A stretch of DNA of 18,587 bases from Stenotrophomonas maltophilia (GTDB lineage Bacteria > Pseudomonadota > Gammaproteobacteria > Xanthomonadales > Xanthomonadaceae), in NCBI GenBank assembly GCA_002435595.1, contig DJBL01000150.1:886-19472 (forward strand). The letters run 5' to 3'. The notes beneath the pieces were generated by a model. That model was not told the origin of the DNA, ran no database searches, and worked only from the letters and a program-made list of their open reading frames with translations. This document shows positions 14,547-18,587 of this stretch, one piece after another (the first letter of the stretch is position 1; each line of letters starts with the position of its first letter). Both the position numbers and the translations under genes were made by a program.

Positions 14547-16190
14547 ATGCATACCATTGAAGTCGTCCTGGCGATGCTGGTGGCCGTGGTGGCCAGCGGC
14601 TACCTGGTCCGGGTGCTGCCGTTGTCGTTGCCGCTGCCCCTGGTGCAGATCGGCCTGGGCGCGGTGATCGCCGGGGTGTTCAACCGTGGCCATGCGCTGG
14701 AACCGGAGATGTTCTTCCTGCTGTTCCTGCCGCCGCTGCTGTTCCTGGATGGCTGGCGCATCCCCAAGCAGGGCCTGTTCCGCGACAAGGGCGTGATCCT
14801 GGAGCTGGCGTTCGGGCTGGTGGTGTTCACCGTGATCGGTGCCGGGTTCCTGATCCACTGGATGATCCCGGTTATGCCATTGGCGGTGGCCTTCGCACTG
14901 GCCGCGATCATCTCGCCCACCGATCCGGTCGCGGTGGGGTCGATCGCCTCGCGCGCGCCGATCCCCAAGCGGCTGATGCACATCCTGGAAGGCGAGTCGT
15001 TGTTGAATGATGCCTCCGGCCTGGTCTGCTTCCGCTTCGCGGTGGCCGCGGTGATGACCGGCACCTTTTCGCTGGCCTCGGCCTCGCTCACGTTCCTGTG
15101 GGTGGCGCTGGCCGGGGTGGTGATCGGTGCGGCGGTGACACTGGGCGTGTCCACCTTCCAGCGCTGGCTGTGGCGGCGCTTTGGTGAAGAGCCCGGCGCG
15201 GCGCTGCTGGTCAACCTGCTGATTCCGTTCGCCGCCTACCTGCTGGCCGAAGAGGCCAACGCCTCGGGCATCCTGGCGGCGGTGGCCGCGGGCATCACCA
15301 TGAGCTATGTCGAGCTGACCGGCCGCGTATCGGGCAGCATGCGCGTGCAGCGCGCGGCGGTCTGGGGGATGCTGCAGTTCAGCTTCAACGGCATCATGTT
15401 CGTGCTGCTCGGCGAGCAGTTGCCGGGGATCGTGGAGCGCGCGATCACCACCGTGAGCGAGAGTGGCCACCACAGTGCGTGGTGGCTGCTGGTGTACGTG
15501 GTGGTGATCAACCTGGCGCTGGTGCTGCTGCGCCTGGCGTGGGTGTGGTTGTCGCTGCGCTGGAGCGTGCTGCGTGCGCGCCACCGCGGTGAAGCGCGGC
15601 CGGGCACCTCGTGGCGGATCGTAGTGGCCACCTCGGTGGCCGGCGTGCGCGGGGCGATCACCCTGGCCGGCGTGCTCACCCTGCCGCTGTTCCTGCCCGA
15701 TGGCAGCGCTTTCCCGGCACGTGATCTGGTGATCTTCCTGGCCGCGGCGGTCATCCTGGTGTCGCTGGTCGGCGCCAGCGTGGCCCTGCCGCGCCTGCTC
15801 AAGGGGCTGGAGCTGCCGGCCGACTCCGGCGAGCGCAAGGCCGAGGATCTGGCCCGCCGGTTGGCCTCCAAGGCTGCGCTGGCCGGCGTGGAGCGCATGC
15901 GCCAGCAGCTGGTGCAGAACCAGACCACCGAGAACGTGCAGCTCTACAACGACGCCGCCTCACGCGTGAGCCTGCTGTACCAGCGCAATCTGGAGAAGGA
16001 TGATGGCCCGGATGCGGACCCGGAAAAGGTGCAGCGCATGGAGCAGGGCTACCGCCAGCTGCGCGGGGCCGGGCTCACTGCCGAGCGCGAAGAGCTGTTC
16101 CGGCTGACCCGGCGCGGCACCATTTCCGACGAGGTTTCGCGCAAGCTGATCCGCAACCTGGATCTGCTGGAAACCCGCCAACGGGATTGA
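14547..16190 (+). CDS. CPA1-family Na+/H+ antiporter
   Basis: A 547-residue protein from ATG 14547; an ATG four bases earlier is out of frame and no clear ribosome-binding site is seen. About 12 membrane helices span residues 1-420. CPA1 signatures are present: FFLLFLPPLLFLDGWR, ISPTDPVAV with Asp126 in the unwound helix, and EGESLLNDASG with the Asn154-Asp155 pair that marks electroneutral NhaP/NHE-type exchangers; AGVRGAITLAG is also typical. The C-terminal ~120 residues are hydrophilic and helical (cytoplasmic regulatory tail). It should export Na+ (perhaps K+ or Li+) for H+ at the inner membrane. The 110-base gap before it has a T-run (GGTAGTTTTTTT, 14475-14486) that may belong to its own promoter. 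Confidence 0.93.
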   Translation: MHTIEVVLAMLVAVVASGYLVRVLPLSLPLPLVQIGLGAVIAGVFNRGHALEPEMFFLLFLPPLLFLDGWRIPKQGLFRDKGVILELAFGLVVFTVIGAGFLIHWMIPVMPLAVAFALAAIISPTDPVAVGSIASRAPIPKRLMHILEGESLLNDASGLVCFRFAVAAVMTGTFSLASASLTFLWVALAGVVIGAAVTLGVSTFQRWLWRRFGEEPGAALLVNLLIPFAAYLLAEEANASGILAAVAAGITMSYVELTGRVSGSMRVQRAAVWGMLQFSFNGIMFVLLGEQLPGIVERAITTVSESGHHSAWWLLVYVVVINLALVLLRLAWVWLSLRWSVLRARHRGEARPGTSWRIVVATSVAGVRGAITLAGVLTLPLFLPDGSAFPARDLVIFLAAAVILVSLVGASVALPRLLKGLELPADSGERKAEDLARRLASKAALAGVERMRQQLVQNQTTENVQLYNDAASRVSLLYQRNLEKDDGPDADPEKVQRMEQGYRQLRGAGLTAEREELFRLTRRGTISDEVSRKLIRNLDLLETRQRD

Positions 16191-16210
16191 CGGCGCAGCC
16201 GTCAATCCCG
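16182..16210. terminator. Perfect hairpin ending the antiporter gene
   Basis: CGGGATTGACGG and CCGTCAATCCCG form a perfect 12-bp stem with a 5-base loop. The antiporter stop codon (16188-16190) lies inside the left arm. It sits between convergent genes and could serve both. No T tract follows. Confidence 0.7.
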
Positions 16211-16215
16211 GTCAG

Positions 16216-16236
16216 CCACCGACCGTGGGCCGGTGG
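16216..16236 (-). terminator. Second small hairpin between convergent genes
   Basis: CCACCG (16216-16221) and CGGTGG (16231-16236) form a 6-bp stem with a 9-base loop, 6 bases past the stop of the DUF3297 gene. Being placed behind the larger hairpin, it may be the first half of a double terminator for the minus-strand gene. Confidence 0.35.
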
Positions 16237-16241
16237 AGCGA

Positions 16242-16490
16242 TTACGCCGGCTTCTGGTCCAGGTAATACGCCACCACGGTGCCCTTGATCTTGATGGTCA
16301 TCGGGTTGCCGCGGCGATCGCGGGCCTTGCCGGCCTGCACGCGGATCCAGCCTTCGCTGACCGAGTATTCCTCGACGTTGTCGCGCTCGACATCGTTGAA
16401 ACGGATGCCGACCCCGCGTTCCAGGGCGGCGGCGTCATGGAAGGGGCTGGTCGGGTTGATCGCCAGGTGATCGGGAGGGGTATCGCTCAT
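16242..16490 (-). CDS. DUF3297 family protein
   Basis: An 82-residue protein; ATG 16490 gives the MSDTPPDHL start usual for this family, and ATG 16496 two codons earlier is the alternative. The sequence follows the family closely: HLAINPTSPFHD, LERGVGIRFNDVERDNVEEYSVSEGW, AGKARDRRGNPMTIKIKGTV. It is short, soluble and probably cytoplasmic. The function of DUF3297 is not known. It stands alone, divergent from the acidic protein gene (139-bp spacer), with no good ribosome-binding site visible. Confidence 0.88.
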   Translation of the reverse strand: MSDTPPDHLAINPTSPFHDAAALERGVGIRFNDVERDNVEEYSVSEGWIRVQAGKARDRRGNPMTIKIKGTVVAYYLDQKPA

Positions 16491-16628
16491 GGTCATTCAG
16501 TTGTGACGGCCACCACGGCCATCTTCCAGGCGCACAGGATAAACCGCGGCGCGGCCCACGCCGAATTTCGCTTCCTGCCAACGCCACTGCACGGCAGAAT
16601 GCCCGCCTGCCTCAAGGAACTACCGGTC

Positions 16629-17171
16629 ATGCCTGACAACAGCGATTATTTCGACTTCGAAGAAGACGAGCGCGATTTCGACGAAGACGATTTCGAGGCG
16701 CGGATCTGGAACCTGTTCGTGCTGATCAACCCGGGCGACGAGGAATTGGGCCTGCAGCAGTTCAACCGCTGGCGCGAGGCGGTGCTGGAGGCCGGCGAGG
16801 ACATCGATGAGGAGGCCGACTGGCTGCCGCCGTTGATGGCGGCCATTGCCTGGCAATCCGGTTTCGAGGTGGAGCGCGAGGATGCCGACGCCCTGACCTC
16901 GGCGGTGAACGAGCTGGCCGCGCGCTGGAACCTGCAGCTGGACTGGGGCGGCGACCTGGACGACGAGGATTTCGCGGCTGCGGTGGATGCCCCGGTGTTG
17001 ATGGCGACCGCCTACGACCGTCTGCGCGAGCACAATTATTCGCTGTGGAGCGTGGACACCGGCAACGGCGGACTGGCCGGCTGGATGGCGCTCACCCGCG
17101 ACGACGACGCCATGTTGGCGCTGTGCTCGCTGCTGGGCGTGGAAGTGCGGCCGGGCAGCGATCCGTTCTGA
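16629..17171 (+). CDS. Acidic DUF6630-like hypothetical protein
   Basis: The protein has 180 residues from ATG 16629, with AAGGA 10-14 bases upstream; the open frame extends further upstream across DNA occupied by the DUF3297 gene on the other strand, so the shorter start is preferred. The N-terminus is very acidic (FDFEEDERDFDEDDFEARI). The body is a single helical domain (WNLFVLINPGDEELG, WLPPLMAAIAWQSGFEVE, ELAARWNLQLDWGG, AYDRLREHNYSLWSVDTGNGGLAGW, LLGVEVRPGSDPF). It has no signal peptide or membrane helix. The layout resembles DUF6630 proteins, but I assign this with limited certainty. Function unknown. A possible -10 (CAGAAT, 16595-16600) lies about 30 bases upstream. Confidence 0.75.
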   Translation: MPDNSDYFDFEEDERDFDEDDFEARIWNLFVLINPGDEELGLQQFNRWREAVLEAGEDIDEEADWLPPLMAAIAWQSGFEVEREDADALTSAVNELAARWNLQLDWGGDLDDEDFAAAVDAPVLMATAYDRLREHNYSLWSVDTGNGGLAGWMALTRDDDAMLALCSLLGVEVRPGSDPF

Positions 17172-17206
17172 GGGCCTGACCGCGGGATGACGGTGCCGGT
17201 CGGCAG

Positions 17207-17479
17207 CTAGCGGTACTGGCTGCGTGCGTTGGCGATGACGGCTTTGACCAACGCGCGGTCGGTGTGCCGCGAGATGGCCTGCGCCCCCAGTGCGATGGCC
17301 TGCAGGCGTAGCGGGGCGGGCACATCGTAGTGTGCGCCGCTGGGGCGGTTCTGGAAGGCCCGCCGGGGAATCCCGAGCTGCTCGGCCATGGCGTGCAGCT
17401 CGGGCAGGGTGTCGGCCATCAGATGCGCCCAGCGCTCGCCGCGCCAGGGGTGTACCGCATCGTCGATATAGACCGTCAC
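17207..17479 (-). CDS. DUF4031 domain protein
   Basis: A 90-residue protein starting at GTG 17479, which gives the usual MTVYIDDA start of the family. Characteristic parts: WRGERWAHLMADTLPELHAMAEQLGIPRRAFQ, then HYDVPAPLRLQAIALGAQAI. The reactive-looking Asp pair and the HYD motif are conserved, but the function of DUF4031 is unknown. It follows the upstream minus-strand gene by 14 bases, so the two are likely co-transcribed. No strong Shine-Dalgarno sequence precedes the GTG; coupling to the end of the upstream gene is plausible. Confidence 0.85.
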   Translation of the reverse strand: MTVYIDDAVHPWRGERWAHLMADTLPELHAMAEQLGIPRRAFQNRPSGAHYDVPAPLRLQAIALGAQAISRHTDRALVKAVIANARSQYR

Positions 17480-17493
17480 CGGGTGGCCGTGGC

Positions 17494-17997
17494 TCAGGCC
17501 TGCGGCTTGTCGTCGCTGGCGGCCGGGGTGGCCTCGGCGGCGGCATCGCTGCCTTCTTCGGCGACGATCTGCGCGTCTTCGGCGTCTTCGGCGTCTTCGG
17601 CGCCGTCTTCACCTTCCACGCCTTCGAACTCGGAAACCAGCTGGGCCAGGTACTCGTCGGCGGTCTTGCCTTCGTCGGCGGCCAGGTCATCGATCAGCTG
17701 CTGCAGCTGGGTCGAGTATTCCAGGTTGACCTTGCGGCCTTCCTTTTCCTGCACGTTGGACAGGTGCTTGAGCATGGCCAGCATCGGGATCGGGTTGTCG
17801 GCGTTGCCCATGGTCTGGCCGCCGATGGCCAGCAGCCACTCGGTGCCCTGCAGGCCGATCGCGGCCACCACCTGGCCCTCTTCGTTGGTCAGCACGGCAT
17901 GGTTCTGCACCGGCTGCTGGGCGTTGAGGCGGTTGATCGGGCGCTTGGGCTGCTGCTTCTTGCGCTTGTCGCGCTTGGCCTTGGACTGCTTGGACAT
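17494..17997 (-). CDS. Hypothetical protein with Lys/Arg-rich head and acidic tail
   Basis: A 167-residue protein of no family I recognise. Three parts are visible: a strongly basic start (MSKQSKAKRDKRKKQQPKR, residues 1-19), a central domain of about 95 residues (NHAVLTNEEGQVVAAIGLQGTEWLL, GNADNPIPMLAMLKHL, YSTQLQQLIDDLAADEGKTADEYL), and a disordered acidic tail (about 120-167) with EDA repeated three times from a 9-bp DNA repeat. The opposite charges at the two ends suggest nucleic-acid or self-interaction, but this is inference. First gene of a likely two-gene unit with DUF4031. A TACAAT hexamer lies 33 bases before the start; no clear ribosome-binding site. Confidence 0.8.
   Translation of the reverse strand: MSKQSKAKRDKRKKQQPKRPINRLNAQQPVQNHAVLTNEEGQVVAAIGLQGTEWLLAIGGQTMGNADNPIPMLAMLKHLSNVQEKEGRKVNLEYSTQLQQLIDDLAADEGKTADEYLAQLVSEFEGVEGEDGAEDAEDAEDAQIVAEEGSDAAAEATPAASDDKPQA
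17573..17599 (-). repeat. Three exact 9-bp coding repeats (EDA tail)
   Basis: GCGTCTTCG occurs three times in a row on the plus strand and encodes EDA-EDA-EDA on the minus strand near residue 135 of the preceding protein. Perfect identity at the DNA level suggests recent slippage, and the tail may vary in length between strains. Confidence 0.75.
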
Positions 17998-18029
17998 GGT
18001 GGCGTCTATCTGTACGTGGAAAGACCGCC

Positions 18030-18035
18030 ATTGTA
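18030..18035 (-). promoter_or_regulatory. Candidate -10 box for the 17494-17997 gene
   Basis: TACAAT on the minus strand, one base from the TATAAT consensus, 33 bases before the start codon. No convincing -35 hexamer is seen 16-18 bases upstream. Confidence 0.35.
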
Positions 18036-18056
18036 AGGGGGTTGGCCGCAGGCGTC

Positions 18057-18124
18057 GGCCATTCCGTTGAAGGTCATCCCCACATCATCCGTTCGACCGG
18101 CTGCGGCAGGGTCCGGTCCCAGCC
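18057..18124 (+). repeat. Shortened copy of the 261-bp repeat, left edge
   Basis: GGCCATTCCGTTGAAGGTCA (18058-18077) matches the same segment of unit 1 (18189-18208). It is followed by a much shorter and diverged stretch and then by GGTCCCAGCCGACTGC (18114-18129), a REP-like arm. This looks like an internally deleted third unit. Confidence 0.55.
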
Positions 18125-18234
18125 GACTGCCGGTGGCCCGCCCACGTCCGGGGACGCATGAACTGGAACGGTGTGGCATGTGGAAACGGCCATTCCGTTG
18201 AAGGTCATGCCTATATCGAACGTTGACCGTCCGC

Positions 18235-18264
18235 GTGCAGTCGGCTGGGGCGCGACCCTACCAG
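18235..18264 (-). repeat. REP-like element inside unit 1
   Basis: On the minus strand it reads CTGGTAGGGTCG, then CGCCCCAGC, then CGACTGCAC. It shares the CTGGTAGGGTCG head and CGACTGC end with the element at 5756-5790, with a different loop region. Confidence 0.6.
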
Positions 18265-18352
18265 GGCATGGCGCATGCGTCGCCCCGTCGTACGGGCGTC
18301 AATCGGGCATGGCGCGTGCATCGCCAGGGCGTCCGAGCGTCAACGGGGCATG
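18264..18352 (+). repeat. 41-bp sub-repeats in unit 1
   Basis: GGGCATGGCGC...GCGTCAAY occurs from 18264 and 18305, each 41 bp, with a truncated third start at 18346 (GGGCATG). The same pair begins in unit 2 at 18525 and 18566. Copies differ by substitutions in the middle of the unit. Confidence 0.75.
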
Positions 18353-18370
18353 TCGACTCCGCCGCGGTCG

Positions 18371-18398
18371 GGTCGGGTCCCAACCGACTGCCGATAGC
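18371..18398 (+). repeat. REP-like element at the unit 1/unit 2 junction
   Basis: GGTCGGGTCCCAACCGAC followed by TGCCGATAGC. It is the opposite orientation to the element at 18235-18264, so the unit has the head-to-head layout of a BIME. Its last 14 bases equal the end of the REP at 5756-5790. Confidence 0.6.
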
Positions 18399-18587
18399 CC
18401 GCCCACGTCCGGGGACGCATGAACTGGAACGGTGTGGCATGTGGAAACGGCTATTCCGTTGAGGGTCATGCCTACATCGAACGTTGACCATCCGCGTGCA
18501 GTCGGCTGGGGCGCGACCCTACCAGGGCATGGCGCGTGCGTCGCCCCGTCGTGCGGGCGTCAATCGGGCATGGCGCATGCGTCGCCC
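18386..18587 (+). repeat. 261-bp tandem unit 2 (cut by window end)
   Basis: The first 202 bases of a second unit, in register with unit 1. Differences are single substitutions (for example CGGTGGC to CGATAGC, CGGCCATT to CGGCTATT, TTGAAGG to TTGAGGG). It runs off the window, so more copies may follow. Confidence 0.88.
18496..18525 (-). repeat. REP-like element inside unit 2
   Basis: Identical in layout and sequence core to 18235-18264, displaced by 261 bp; carries the same CGACCCTACCAG (18514-18525) on the plus strand. Confidence 0.6.

Larger units (their letters stand above)
18125..18385 (+). repeat. 261-bp tandem unit 1
   Basis: Begins GACTGCCGGTGGCCCGCCC. It contains GTCCGGGGACGCATGAACTG, the ATTCCGTTGAAGG segment, a minus-oriented REP-like element, and two and a part 41-bp sub-repeats. 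It ends with a plus-oriented REP-like core (GTCGGGTCCCAACCGAC). The next unit repeats the order at an offset of exactly 261 with only scattered substitutions. No credible gene. Confidence 0.88.

Noticed and set aside
14364..15584. 406-residue minus-strand frame opposite the antiporter
   Set aside because: His/Gln/Arg-rich shadow; the antiporter has all CPA1 signatures.
18171..18491. Small open frames across the 261-bp repeats (77-83 residues, both strands)
   Set aside because: They follow the repeat units, lack ribosome-binding sites and have no recognisable product.

Overview
The window looks like chromosomal DNA of a high-GC gammaproteobacterium of the family Xanthomonadaceae, most likely Stenotrophomonas or a close relative. 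This is inferred from the gene content (LytTR two-component pair, M13 lipoprotein peptidase, EAL regulator, DUF3297 and DUF4031 proteins, DoxX-LigB pair), from strong G/C at third codon positions, and from intergenic GTAG-headed REP-like elements of the kind known to be abundant in Stenotrophomonas. I recognise no rRNA, tRNA, CRISPR array, insertion sequence, prophage or plasmid gene.

Layout. 1-1182 is the C-terminal part of an M28 zinc aminopeptidase. 1389-3783 holds a LytS-type histidine kinase, an overlapping LytTR response regulator and a small lipoprotein. A two-helix membrane protein (3823-4437, minus) converges on them. 4438-4747 is a structured non-coding stretch (a perfect operator-like palindrome and a nested leader hairpin) ahead of an MpaB/DUF2236 oxygenase-like gene (4748-5665). 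5666-6205 has no gene: it holds two REP-like elements, each followed by an array of 17-18 degenerate 8-bp repeats, then a strong terminator. An M13 metallopeptidase lipoprotein (6206-8326, minus) is divergent from a large membrane-bound PAS/EAL c-di-GMP phosphodiesterase (8610-11561). A LysR regulator (11570-12451, minus) is divergent from a probable three-gene operon: DoxX, class III extradiol dioxygenase, serine esterase (12547-14436). Next come a CPA1-type Na+/H+ antiporter (14547-16190), DUF3297 (minus), an acidic DUF6630-like protein (plus), and a minus-strand pair of DUF4031 and a Lys-rich/acidic-tailed protein (17207-17997). The last 590 bp are non-coding and carry a 261-bp tandem unit with REP-like ends in both orientations and 41-bp sub-repeats.

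How it fits together. Most of the window is ordinary housekeeping and accessory chromosome: envelope peptidases, signalling (phosphorelay and c-di-GMP), ion homeostasis, and a LysR-controlled redox/aromatic module. The unusual content is in the two non-coding repeat loci, which share a REP core and look like two different amplification outcomes of the same element family, and in the leader region of the MpaB-like gene.
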